DNA of 64,000 nt from VBAS01 sp964508655 (GTDB lineage Bacteria > Bacteroidota > Bacteroidia > Chitinophagales > Chitinophagaceae). This document shows, piece by piece, positions 35,829 through 43,815 of this stretch. Each line of letters begins with the position of its first letter. The first letter of the stretch is position 1. A model generated the notes under the pieces. The model ran no database searches and was not told where the DNA came from. It saw nothing but the letters and a program-made list of their open reading frames with translations. The translations under genes and the position numbers were made by a program. The stretch is from the NCBI GenBank assembly GCA_964508655.1, contig CAZDUO010000004.1, positions 1 to 64,000 on the forward strand, given 5' to 3'.

Positions 35829-37508
35829 ATGGGAGCAGAAAATACATATGATGCCATAGTAGTTGGTTCAGGAATCAGCGGCGGATGGGCAGCCATGGAG
35901 CTGTGCAAAAAAGGATTGAAAACAATTGTGCTGGAACGAGGCCGGCAGGTAGAGCATATAAAGGATTATTCCACTGCCAATCTTGCCCCGTGGGAACTGC
36001 TTCACCGCAACCGCATCACCAAACAGATGAAGCAGGAGCAGCACATACAGATCCGCGGGTTTTGCAATGAAAGCAACAGCCATTTTTTTGTAAACGATAA
36101 AGAGCATCCCTACGTACAGAAGAAACCTTATGATTGGATTCGCGGCTATCATGTCGGCGGCCGCAGCCTCATGTGGGGCCGGCAATGTTACCGCTGGAGC
36201 GATCTGGATTTTGAAGCCAATGCAAAAGACGGTCATGGCGTGGACTGGCCCATCCGGTACAAAGACATTGGGCCGTGGTACACCTATGTTGAACAGTTTG
36301 TCGGCATCAGCGGCAGCAGGGAAGGATTGCCGCAATTGCCCGATGGCGATTTTCTGCCGCCGATGATGATGAATGCACTGGAGCAGCATGTGTCGCAAAG
36401 CATAAGGGAAAAATTTTCCGATGGCAGAAGAATGATTATCGGCCGAGTAGCCAACCTTACCAAAGGATGGAATGGCCGCGGCCCCTGCCGCTACCGTAAT
36501 CTCTGCGACAGGGGTTGTCCCTTCGGCGGATACTTCAGCAGCAACTCTGCCACACTACCCGTAGCTGCAAGCACCGGCAACCTGACGCTGCGTCCGCATT
36601 CCATTGTGATGGAAATAATGTATGACAAAGAAAAACGCCGGGCCAGCGGCGTGCGGATAATTGATGAGCTTACCAAAGAAGTAATCGAATACTATGCACG
36701 AATAATTTTTTTAAATGCATCCACATTGGGCTCCACTGCCATCCTGCTGAATTCGAAATCGGATGTGTTTCCAAATGGCATGGGCAATACAAGCGACCAG
36801 TTGGGCCGCAACCTGATGGACCATCATTATCATGTAGGCGCCGGTGGCAGGTACGACGGTTTGAAAGACAAAGTAATTTTTGGCCGCAGGCCAAACGGTA
36901 TTTATGTAGCCCGGTTCAGAAACATTGATAAAAAAACAGAACATAAAGATTATCTCCGCGGGTTTGGTTACCAGGGCGGCGCTTCCCGCGGCATCAACTG
37001 GAATGCCGGAGGTATCGGCGCCGAACTGAAAGAACAAATGACCGAACCGGGTGAATGGAGTTTCTGGCTCGGAAGCTGGGGCGAACAGTTGCCGCATCCT
37101 GATAACCGTGTCACCTTAAATAAAACTGAAAAAGATAAGTGGGGTTTACCACAGCTGGAACTGGATTGTGAATGGAAAGAAAACGAACTGGCTATGCGCA
37201 AGGATATGATGAACAGCGCTGCCGAAATGCTGGAGTCGGCCGGCCTGAAAGACATTTATACTTTTAATGATGAAAAGGCATACCCCGGGCTTTGCATTCA
37301 TGAAATGGGAACAGCCCGCATGGGGCATGACCCGAAAACATCGGTACTGAACAAATGGAACCAGCTGCACGATGTGAAAAATGTTTTCAACACCGACGGC
37401 GCCTGCATGACATCATCGGCCTGCCAGAACCCGTCGGTGACGTATATGGCGCTTACTGCAAGAGCGGCGGACTATGCAGTGAGTGAGTTGAAAAAAGGAA
37501 ATCTTTAA
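35829..37508 (+). CDS. GMC family FAD-dependent sugar dehydrogenase, copy 3
   Basis: A 559-residue paralogue, closer by eye to copy 1 than to copy 2 (VGGRSLMWGRQCYRWSDLDF, DHHYHVGAGG). It has AIVVGSGISGGWAAMELCKK, the Cys motif CRYRNLCDRGC at about 220-230, CIHEMGTARMGHDP and ACQNPSVTYMALTARA. It is 36 bases after copy 2 and is followed, after a repeat-containing spacer, by the second small-subunit gene. Confidence 0.92.
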   Translation: MGAENTYDAIVVGSGISGGWAAMELCKKGLKTIVLERGRQVEHIKDYSTANLAPWELLHRNRITKQMKQEQHIQIRGFCNESNSHFFVNDKEHPYVQKKPYDWIRGYHVGGRSLMWGRQCYRWSDLDFEANAKDGHGVDWPIRYKDIGPWYTYVEQFVGISGSREGLPQLPDGDFLPPMMMNALEQHVSQSIREKFSDGRRMIIGRVANLTKGWNGRGPCRYRNLCDRGCPFGGYFSSNSATLPVAASTGNLTLRPHSIVMEIMYDKEKRRASGVRIIDELTKEVIEYYARIIFLNASTLGSTAILLNSKSDVFPNGMGNTSDQLGRNLMDHHYHVGAGGRYDGLKDKVIFGRRPNGIYVARFRNIDKKTEHKDYLRGFGYQGGASRGINWNAGGIGAELKEQMTEPGEWSFWLGSWGEQLPHPDNRVTLNKTEKDKWGLPQLELDCEWKENELAMRKDMMNSAAEMLESAGLKDIYTFNDEKAYPGLCIHEMGTARMGHDPKTSVLNKWNQLHDVKNVFNTDGACMTSSACQNPSVTYMALTARAADYAVSELKKGNL

Positions 37509-37677
37509 CCCCCTAAATCCACCCAAAGGGGAACTTTCGGCGGAAGTATTTAAAGAAAACCATGGCTAAAAAATAGAATTAGAATTGTCAAATTGAAAGA
37601 TGGAGTAGAAAATGGGTACAAAACTTCAATTTTAACTAAAAGCAATAAGCCTCCCTTTAGGGAGGTTTGGAGGGTTA
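37507..37677 (+). repeat. Spacer with two CCCC..GGGG-type palindromic repeats
   Basis: The first (about 37507-37540) reads AACCCCCTAAATCCACCC then AAAGGGGAACTT; the second (about 37651-37677) reads CCTCCCTTTAGGGAGG then TTTGGAGGG. Both are variants of the intergenic repeat also seen at 55932, 56028 and 57065. Confidence 0.7.
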
Positions 37678-37680
37678 AAT

Positions 37681-38244
37681 ATGGACAGAAGAGAACTCCT
37701 GAAAATGGTTGCCCTTGCCACGGGCAGTGTGGTTATCGGCGGTGAATTTTTTCTTGCCGGCTGTAAAAATAAAGATGCTGGCCCCGGTATGATGTTTACC
37801 GAAAAGGATTTTAAATTCCTCGATGAAATAGCCGAAACCATTATTCCAAAAACCACAACACCCGGCGCCAAAGAAGCCGAAGTAGGAAAATTCATGACCG
37901 TAATGGTGAATGACTGCTATGAAGAGAATGACCAGAGAATATTTCATGAAGGCATGAAGATGCTGGACGACACCTGCAAAAAAATGCACGGCCATGGTTT
38001 TATGAAAGCCGATGCTGCGCACCGCAAAGAGCTGCTGACTGCGCTGGATAAGGAGGCCGGGGAGTACAATAAAAGTAAAAAACCGGATGACCACAGTCAC
38101 TATTTTACATTGATGAAGCAACTTACCTTGCTGGGCTTCTTCACATCAAAGCCGGCGCTGGAGCAGTGTTTCAATTACCAGGCTGTGCCCGGGCACTATG
38201 ATGGCGCCGTGCCGTATAAAAAAGGAGATAAACTGTTTGTATAA
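37681..38244 (+). CDS. Gluconate 2-dehydrogenase subunit 3 family protein, copy 2
   Basis: A 187-residue paralogue of the gene at 33498. It starts MDRRELLKMVALATGSVVIG and has the lipobox FFLAGC, so it is a Tat lipoprotein; the body shows FLDEIAETIIPKTTTPGAKE and CKKMHGHGFMKADAAHRKEL, nearly as in copy 1. It probably escorts GMC copy 3 (and perhaps copy 2) across the membrane. It is 18 bases before the next TIM-barrel gene. Confidence 0.92.
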   Translation: MDRRELLKMVALATGSVVIGGEFFLAGCKNKDAGPGMMFTEKDFKFLDEIAETIIPKTTTPGAKEAEVGKFMTVMVNDCYEENDQRIFHEGMKMLDDTCKKMHGHGFMKADAAHRKELLTALDKEAGEYNKSKKPDDHSHYFTLMKQLTLLGFFTSKPALEQCFNYQAVPGHYDGAVPYKKGDKLFV

Positions 38245-38262
38245 AAAATAAAATTTTCAATC

Positions 38263-39132
38263 ATGAAAAGGAAAGAGTTTTTGAAAATAAGCGGCGGGCT
38301 TGCACTGGCAGGTCTGGCATCAAAGTCGTCATTTGGCTTACTTGCGGAATCTGAAGAAGCAAAAAAGCTGAAAGCTTTCGGTTTGCAGCTCTATACGCTC
38401 CGTTCCGATTTTCCCAAAGACCCGAAAGGCGTGTTGAAACAGGTGGCTGGCTTTGGCTATAAGCAGGTGGAAAGTTTTGAAGGCCCAAAAGGCATGTTCT
38501 GGGGAATGACCAACAAAGAATTCAAAGCATACCTCGATGAGCTGGGCATGACAATCGTATCAAGTCACTGCGACATTAGCAAAGATTTTGAAAGGAAGGC
38601 TGCCGAAGCTGCGGAAATAGGAATGAAGTATCTAATTTGCCCGTACAAGGGTCCGCAGAAAGATATTGATGCATTTAAAAAATTCGCCGATGAGTTTAAC
38701 CAGAAAGGCGAGATATGCAAAAAGAACGGAATCCGGTTTGCCTACCACAACCACGATTACTCCTTTGTGCCTTTCAATGGCGAAATGGGCCAGGATGTGA
38801 TGATGAAAAACACCGACCCGGCGCTGGTGGATTTTGAACTGGATATGTACTGGGTGGTTACCGGCGGCCATGATATTGAAACCTGGCTGAAGAAATATCC
38901 CAACCGCTTCCGGTTGTGCCATGTAAAAGACCGTAAGAAAGATGCAAAGCCCACTGATAAAGATGCCAGCTGCGATGTCGGCACGGGCAGCATTGATTAT
39001 GCAAAAATTCTGAAGACGGCAAGAAAAAACGGGATGCAATATTACATCGTAGAGCAGGAGCGCTATGATGGAACTACCCCTTTAAAAGCAGCAGAGGCCT
39101 GTGCAGCGTATATGAAGAAACTATCAATCTGA
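38263..39132 (+). CDS. Exported sugar isomerase/epimerase (TIM barrel)
   Basis: A 289-residue protein with a Tat-like signal (MKRKEFLKISGGLALAGLAS) and an AP-endonuclease-2-type barrel: GLQLYTLRSDFPKDPKGVLK, IRFAYHNHDYSFVPFNG (His), VDFELDMYWVVTGG (Glu, Asp), FRLCHVKDRKKD (His) and YYIVEQERYDG (Glu). Family members act on sugars and on 3-keto-glycosides in several bacteria. It ends the rightward arm. Export to the same compartment as the GMC enzymes and DUF1080 suits a role on the keto-sugar. Confidence 0.9.
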   Translation: MKRKEFLKISGGLALAGLASKSSFGLLAESEEAKKLKAFGLQLYTLRSDFPKDPKGVLKQVAGFGYKQVESFEGPKGMFWGMTNKEFKAYLDELGMTIVSSHCDISKDFERKAAEAAEIGMKYLICPYKGPQKDIDAFKKFADEFNQKGEICKKNGIRFAYHNHDYSFVPFNGEMGQDVMMKNTDPALVDFELDMYWVVTGGHDIETWLKKYPNRFRLCHVKDRKKDAKPTDKDASCDVGTGSIDYAKILKTARKNGMQYYIVEQERYDGTTPLKAAEACAAYMKKLSI

Positions 39133-39202
39133 CTTCTTTTCTTTTTCTCTCTTTTATCTCTTATCGAAATTGGTTGCACGAAGAGACAAAGAGAAAAGAA
39201 GA
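39133..39202. terminator. Probable bidirectional terminator
   Basis: A CT-rich arm (39133-39151, CTTCTTTTCTTTTTCTCTC) pairs with an AG-rich arm (39184-39202, GAGACAAAGAGAAAAGAAG) with few mismatches, between two convergent genes. Confidence 0.5.
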
Positions 39203-39213
39203 TAATGAGATGT

Positions 39214-39978
39214 TCACAACAATGCATTTCGCAGGACCCTGACTTCATCCGGGTTTATTTCATTATTCATATAACTCTCTTCAGAACCGGCGAATGCCGG
39301 ATGCACAAACTGCATCGGGCTTTTGCCTTTGCTGCGCAGCGATGAATGAAACTCGGTGCAGCCGGTTTTTTCAGCAATCATTTTTATATTTTCTTTCCGC
39401 ACCCCGCTGCCGGGCATAATGATGATACGGTCGTCTGCTTTTTCATTTAACTGCCAGATCAGCTCAACTGCCTTGCTATTTATTATTGACTCCCGGCTGC
39501 CGACTGTTGGCTGCTGCCCCGAAGTAAGTATCCGCTGACAGCCCGCTTCAATCAACTCTTCCAGCGCTGCAAAAGGATCACGGCAGCGGTCGAAGGCCCG
39601 GTGAAATGTAACTTCAAGCGGATAGGCCATTTCCACCAGCTCTCCGGTTCTTGCAATATCAATGGTGCCATCCATATTCAGCAGGCCAATCACCACACCG
39701 TCACAGCCAAGTTGTTTGCACATTTTTACATCCGTCAACATGATTTCATACTCATCTTTCGTATATAAAAAATCGCCGCCCCGCGAACGGATGATGGGAA
39801 ATAAAGGAGTGTTGAAAGCCTCCCTGCATTTTTTTATGTGAGCATACGATGGTGTGGTTCCTCCTTCGGCCAGGTTAGCACAAAGCTCAATGCGGTCGGC
39901 GCCGCCTTCCACAGCTGATTTTGTTGTGAGAAAATCGGAAGTGGCAATTTCAATGATATATTTTTTTCCCGGGGTCAT
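39214..39978 (-). CDS. cutC: CutC family copper homeostasis protein
   Basis: A 254-residue TIM-barrel protein: ADRIELCANLAEGGTTPSYA, FPIIRSRGGDFLYT, VIGLLNMDGTIDI, VTFHRAFDRCRDP, LTSGQQPT and IIIMPGSGV are the conserved CutC blocks. The family was linked to copper tolerance in E. coli, but the molecular role is unsettled. The frame stays open to 40107, but family members start close to MTPGKKYIIEIA at 39978. Confidence 0.92.
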   Translation of the reverse strand: MTPGKKYIIEIATSDFLTTKSAVEGGADRIELCANLAEGGTTPSYAHIKKCREAFNTPLFPIIRSRGGDFLYTKDEYEIMLTDVKMCKQLGCDGVVIGLLNMDGTIDIARTGELVEMAYPLEVTFHRAFDRCRDPFAALEELIEAGCQRILTSGQQPTVGSRESIINSKAVELIWQLNEKADDRIIIMPGSGVRKENIKMIAEKTGCTEFHSSLRSKGKSPMQFVHPAFAGSEESYMNNEINPDEVRVLRNALL

Positions 39979-40107
39979 ATTACTACGGAAAATTAAAGAA
40001 TGAAAATGAATAATGCCGGCGTTGATTTCATTAATCCGGGCAGTGACCAGTATTCTGAAAAAAATGAAAAGGAAAATGCAAGGGGTTATTTTGAAAAAGC
40101 ATTTCAA

Positions 40108-40170
40108 TTAAGCGGCTCGCAAAGCGAAAAGCAGCTGCTGCAGGAAAAAATTACCCTTTGCTGAGCCGTG
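40108..40170. repeat. Long hairpin between cutC and the citrate synthase gene
   Basis: CGGCTCGCAAAG (about 40112-40123) pairs with CTTTGCTGAGCCG (about 40156-40168) with one bulged base. It may end citrate synthase transcripts on the minus strand, but no long T-run follows. Confidence 0.4.
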
Positions 40171-40214
40171 CTGTATGTTTGAGGAGCTTGCATCGCTCCG
40201 CTCGCAAGTAAGCT

Positions 40215-41540
40215 TCACTCGCCCCAGATATGATCCTTGCCTTCGAGCCAGCTTTTTACCTGCATTGTGGTTACTGACTTGGGTCTTTCTATCGGGAAAC
40301 CCAGTGCCCTTGACCAGCACAGGCTTGCCAGCACACCCAAGGCACGGCTCACAGCAAAGAGCACTGTGTAATACTCATACTCCACCATACCATAATGCAC
40401 CAGCAGCGCACCGCTGTGTGCATCCACATTGGGCCAGGGGTTTTTTATTTTACCCAGCGATTGAAGAATCGGAGGTACCGTTTCGTAAATATTCCACACT
40501 GTTTGCACCAGCGGATCATCAGGCATGTGTTTTTTGCCAAATTCCATTTGTGCAATAAACCGCGGGTCGGTTTTTCTCAACACGGCATGGCCATAGCCCG
40601 GCACTACTTTGCCTTCGCTCAATGTTTTCTTTACGTACGCGGCAATTTGTTCTTTGGTTGGCATTTCGGTATTCAATGCTTCCCGCATTTCAAAAATCCA
40701 TTTTATCACTTCCTGGTTGGCCAGCCCATGCAGCGGACCGGCAAGCCCGTTCATACCGGCGGCATAGCTCAGGTACGGATCGCTGAGCGCTGAGCCTACA
40801 AGGTGAGTGGCATGCGCCGACACATTGCCGCCTTCATGATCGGCATGAATGGTCATGTACAGCCGCATCAGCTCATGAAAACCTTCCTCTTCGTAACCAA
40901 GCATGTGGGCAAAGTTGCTTGCCCAGTCGAGCAAACCGTTGGGCTGAATATGTTCATTGTTTTTGTATTTACGCCTGTACACATAGGCTGCAATCCGCGG
41001 CAGGCGGGCAATCAGGTCCATGGTGTCGTCGTAAATGGGATTCCAGTAATCTTTTTTTGCCAGGCCTTTTGCATATTCTTTTACAAAATAACCTTCGGTT
41101 TGCAGGGCCATCACGGCCGCCACAAACATCGTCATGGGATGGGCATAAGTAGGAAAAGCATCAATCACATCAAACACATGGCTGGGCACATGGCTGCGGC
41201 GCTGCCACAGGTTGGTGATGTGATGTGCATCTTCCTCAGCCGGCAGCTCACCGATCAGCATCAGGTAAAATAATCCTTCAGGTAATGGCTCCGAACCATC
41301 CGGCGCTTTAGGTAGTTTTTCCCTTAATTCAGGAATAGAAAAACCCCTGAAGCGGATGCCTTCATGTGCATCGAGCAATGAAGTTTCCGTTACCAGCCCG
41401 GTGATGCCCCGCATACCCTGGTACACCTGGCTAAGCGATACTTCACCAATCACTTTGTTACCGTGTTGTTTCAGTATTTCTTTTATTTCGGCTGTGGCCT
41501 GGTCAGCCTTTTCCTTGAACAGATCCTTTATCTCTCCCAT
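40215..41540 (-). CDS. Citrate synthase, eukaryotic (mitochondrial) type
   Basis: Condenses acetyl-CoA and oxaloacetate to citrate. The 441-residue protein has a long N-terminal part (GIRFRGFSIPELREKLPKAP) and catalytic blocks of the type I animal enzyme: HADHEGGNVSAHATHLVGSA (His), GLAGPLHGLANQEV (His), VPGYGHAVLRKTDPR (His) and VDAHSGALLVHYG (Asp). It is not the short GltA hexameric type usual in proteobacteria; this form is known in several Bacteroidota. It has its own promoter and is monocistronic. Confidence 0.93.
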   Translation of the reverse strand: MGEIKDLFKEKADQATAEIKEILKQHGNKVIGEVSLSQVYQGMRGITGLVTETSLLDAHEGIRFRGFSIPELREKLPKAPDGSEPLPEGLFYLMLIGELPAEEDAHHITNLWQRRSHVPSHVFDVIDAFPTYAHPMTMFVAAVMALQTEGYFVKEYAKGLAKKDYWNPIYDDTMDLIARLPRIAAYVYRRKYKNNEHIQPNGLLDWASNFAHMLGYEEEGFHELMRLYMTIHADHEGGNVSAHATHLVGSALSDPYLSYAAGMNGLAGPLHGLANQEVIKWIFEMREALNTEMPTKEQIAAYVKKTLSEGKVVPGYGHAVLRKTDPRFIAQMEFGKKHMPDDPLVQTVWNIYETVPPILQSLGKIKNPWPNVDAHSGALLVHYGMVEYEYYTVLFAVSRALGVLASLCWSRALGFPIERPKSVTTMQVKSWLEGKDHIWGE

Positions 41541-41580
41541 GATGTAGTGGATTTTTTTTGCACGCCTGAGTAAGATGTAT

Positions 41581-41614
41581 CAAAGTTAATTATTTACCCA
41601 TCTGGCTGGCAAAA
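41581..41614 (-). promoter_or_regulatory. Promoter of the citrate synthase gene
   Basis: On the minus strand TTTTG, 21 bases, then TAACTTTG (41588-41581), a perfect TAnnTTTG box, 40 bases before the ATG. Confidence 0.6.
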
Positions 41615-41642
41615 TAATTGGATGAAAGTTGTGCAATCGTTT

Positions 41643-42728
41643 TCATTTTGGCGCCCTGCGGTAAAGCCACCAGGCAACAATAACGAATACCAGGTTAGGC
41701 AACCAGGCTGCAACCAGGGGATGAAAATCTCCTTTTACAGAAAAGGTAGTGGAGAACCGGTCGGTGAGTATAAAAAGCGAGGCGATGATTAAGCCGAAAG
41801 CAATATGCAGGCCGCTGCCTCCTCTTGTTTTGCGGGCGGCAATGATGGCCCCGATGAGAGTAAGCAGCATCACCGAAACAGGGGTGGCGCTGCGCCGGTA
41901 CCTTTCCACTTTCAGTGTATTAAGCCCTTCGGTGCCGCGGAGTTCCTCGGCCCTGATGTACTCTTTTAACTGCACTGTGGTCAGTTTATCTTTCAGGTAA
42001 TAATCGTAGCGCAGGTCGCCGGGTTCCAGGTTCAGGTTGATATGGCAGGTGGGATAATAGTTTACCTGTTCTTTTACCGAATCTACTTTTCTTTCCACTG
42101 CATTACTGAGCAGCCAGTTTTTTTTCGCCGTATCCCATTTCATTGATTCGGCCCGCAGGTTGTACACCACTTTGTTGTTCTGGGTGCGGTGCATAAAAAA
42201 TCCGCCGGCTGATTTTGTGGTAGAATCAAAGTATTTAATACCCACATAAGAATTGGAATCGGAGCGGCGGTAATAAGTGTCCTGGTAGATGTTGCGGCCC
42301 AGGTCCTGCCGGTCGAAATATTTTACATGAAAATTGCTGCGTATCTCGTTGCCGCGGGGTATGAAATGACGACCTGCCACGTAAAGCATTGCTGCAAGCA
42401 GGATGCCGCCGATTAAATACGGACGCAGAAAACGGTTGAAGCTGGTGCCGGCAGCCAGCATGGCAATAATTTCCGAACGCATGGCCATGCGGCTGGTGGT
42501 ATAAATAACCGCGATGAAAACAAACAGCGGGAAAAGCAATCCCCAGATATAGGGAATAAAGCCCGCATAATACTGCCGGATGATTTGCGGGGTGCTCAAT
42601 CCCGACTTTACAAAATTCTCCGTATGCTCGCTGCCGTCAACCGCTATGGCAATAAGGGTAAACAGCAGCATGCAAAAGAAAAAAGTGACGAGAATTTTTT
42701 TCAGTATGTACCAGTCTATCCGCTTCAT
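41643..42728 (-). CDS. LptF/LptG family permease (YjgP/YjgQ)
   Basis: A 361-residue inner-membrane protein starting MKRIDWYILKKILVTFFFCM. It has membrane segments near the N-terminus (three) and C-terminus (three) with a periplasmic jelly-roll-like domain between them (GRHFIPRGNEIRSNFHVKYF onward). This is the LptF/G fold, which with LptB moves lipopolysaccharide out of the inner membrane; F and G cannot be told apart here. The frame remains open 27 codons upstream but MKRIDWYIL is the family start. Confidence 0.88.
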   Translation of the reverse strand: MKRIDWYILKKILVTFFFCMLLFTLIAIAVDGSEHTENFVKSGLSTPQIIRQYYAGFIPYIWGLLFPLFVFIAVIYTTSRMAMRSEIIAMLAAGTSFNRFLRPYLIGGILLAAMLYVAGRHFIPRGNEIRSNFHVKYFDRQDLGRNIYQDTYYRRSDSNSYVGIKYFDSTTKSAGGFFMHRTQNNKVVYNLRAESMKWDTAKKNWLLSNAVERKVDSVKEQVNYYPTCHINLNLEPGDLRYDYYLKDKLTTVQLKEYIRAEELRGTEGLNTLKVERYRRSATPVSVMLLTLIGAIIAARKTRGGSGLHIAFGLIIASLFILTDRFSTTFSVKGDFHPLVAAWLPNLVFVIVAWWLYRRAPK

Positions 42729-42897
42729 CCGGCTGCGAAGTAAGCGAATATTTGGGGAAAGAAAATGTGAAGAGTGGGAGAAGAAGAATTCCTGGCGGGC
42801 TATGTGCAATAGATTTTTTCCTACTACGGCATCCGATGTTTTGCATACTCTGTTTGCATAGCGTATGCGGTAGGCCTGCTACCATCTTTAACTCAGC

Positions 42898-42915
42898 ATC
42901 CGATAGCTATCGGAT
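42898..42915. repeat. 18-base perfect palindrome
   Basis: ATCCGATAGCTATCGGAT is fully self-complementary. This kind of palindrome is a common interspersed repeat in the phylum, and repeats near here could be why assembly broke. Confidence 0.75.
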
Positions 42916-43033
42916 CAAAGAACTATCCGCATCTTTGATTCATGACACACACTTGCCTTTGTTGGTTGCCTACTTCAGTTCCGAAGCACCCCTTCGTTGC
43001 TGTGAGGCGTGGGCAAGCGCATAGTCCACCAAC

Positions 43034-43133
43034 NNNNNNNNNNNNNNNNNNNNNNNNNNNNNNNNNNNNNNNNNNNNNNNNNNNNNNNNNNNNNNNNNNN
43101 NNNNNNNNNNNNNNNNNNNNNNNNNNNNNNNNN
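43034..43133. other. Assembly gap, 100 N
   Basis: Exactly 100 undetermined bases, the usual placeholder for a gap of unknown size. The true distance between the two sides may be very different, and genes may be missing. Confidence 0.98.
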
Positions 43134-43200
43134 AACCAGGGAAATACCTTCAATTCAAACCAGCCTGCACGCAGGTGCCAAAAACAACGTAAAATGAATC

Positions 43201-43809
43201 TCACAAATAAGGTTCACCTTTTTCAAACAAAGCCCTGATGCCGGAAACGGAACTGATGAGCGTTTTGTACTGGTAGTGCGGTGTGTCGGGAAACTTCACC
43301 CAGCTGCCGCCCCATTCAAGCTCCGGCAGTTCACTTAATGCCAATGGAGCAAGCTGTTTGTATTTTTTATTATCGGTAATGTATTTGCCGCCTTCAAACA
43401 GCCCGATATCCCATGCCAGCCCGAAATTATGATTGCTTTGCCCGCCTTTCGCATTGGTCACAATTTTTTCTGTGCTGCCAAACCGGCCTTTGCGAAACAG
43501 CGCATCCTGCTCGGCATAGGTGCGGGTGCCGGAAATAATCCGCACATCGAGACTGTTATTTTTCATAATGGTTAAAAACTTTCGTGCCAATCCCTGCACT
43601 TTTGGCGCCAGCGTAATGATTTTGGCTTCGCTCCGCATATCGAATGCACCAAGGGTGGTTTTTATTTCTTCACTTTTTGCAAGAAAAGCAGCATCGGCAG
43701 CGTCGGTTTGCGGATTCCATGTGCCATTCAGGGCGCCGGTATAAAATCCGCCGGACTTCAGCAGGCGCTGGTAAAACAGCACATCGGCTTTGAGCAATTG
43801 GTAACTCAT
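43201..43809 (-). CDS. M15 family peptidase (peptidoglycan endopeptidase-like)
   Basis: A 202-residue protein. Residues 1-50 look like a small peptidoglycan-binding-type module (QRLLKSGGFYTGALNGTW). The M15 zinc domain follows: IISGTRTYAEQDALFRKGR, SNHNFGLAWDIGLFEGG (His, Asp ligands), and DTPHYQYK (last His). Such enzymes cleave L-Ala-D-Glu or D-Ala bonds in cell-wall peptides, as phage endolysins do. There is no signal peptide. It starts 7 bases after the gene upstream and is the last known gene of the operon; the gap lies just beyond. Confidence 0.87.
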   Translation of the reverse strand: MSYQLLKADVLFYQRLLKSGGFYTGALNGTWNPQTDAADAAFLAKSEEIKTTLGAFDMRSEAKIITLAPKVQGLARKFLTIMKNNSLDVRIISGTRTYAEQDALFRKGRFGSTEKIVTNAKGGQSNHNFGLAWDIGLFEGGKYITDNKKYKQLAPLALSELPELEWGGSWVKFPDTPHYQYKTLISSVSGIRALFEKGEPYL

Positions 43810-43815
43810 AAAAGT

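Larger units (their letters stand above)
42729..43200. other. Gene-free region containing the assembly gap
   Basis: It holds an inverted repeat GCATAC/GTATGC (42843-42868), an 18-base perfect palindrome (42898-42915) and the 100-N run (43034-43133). Reading frames that cross the N run are artefacts. The sequences on the two sides show no gene I recognise. Confidence 0.8.

Noticed and set aside
42843..43033. Insertion-sequence end next to the gap
   Set aside because: Only palindromes are visible; no transposase fragment or target duplication can be seen.
42923..43238. Open frames crossing the N run on both strands
   Set aside because: They are open only because undetermined bases cannot form stops.
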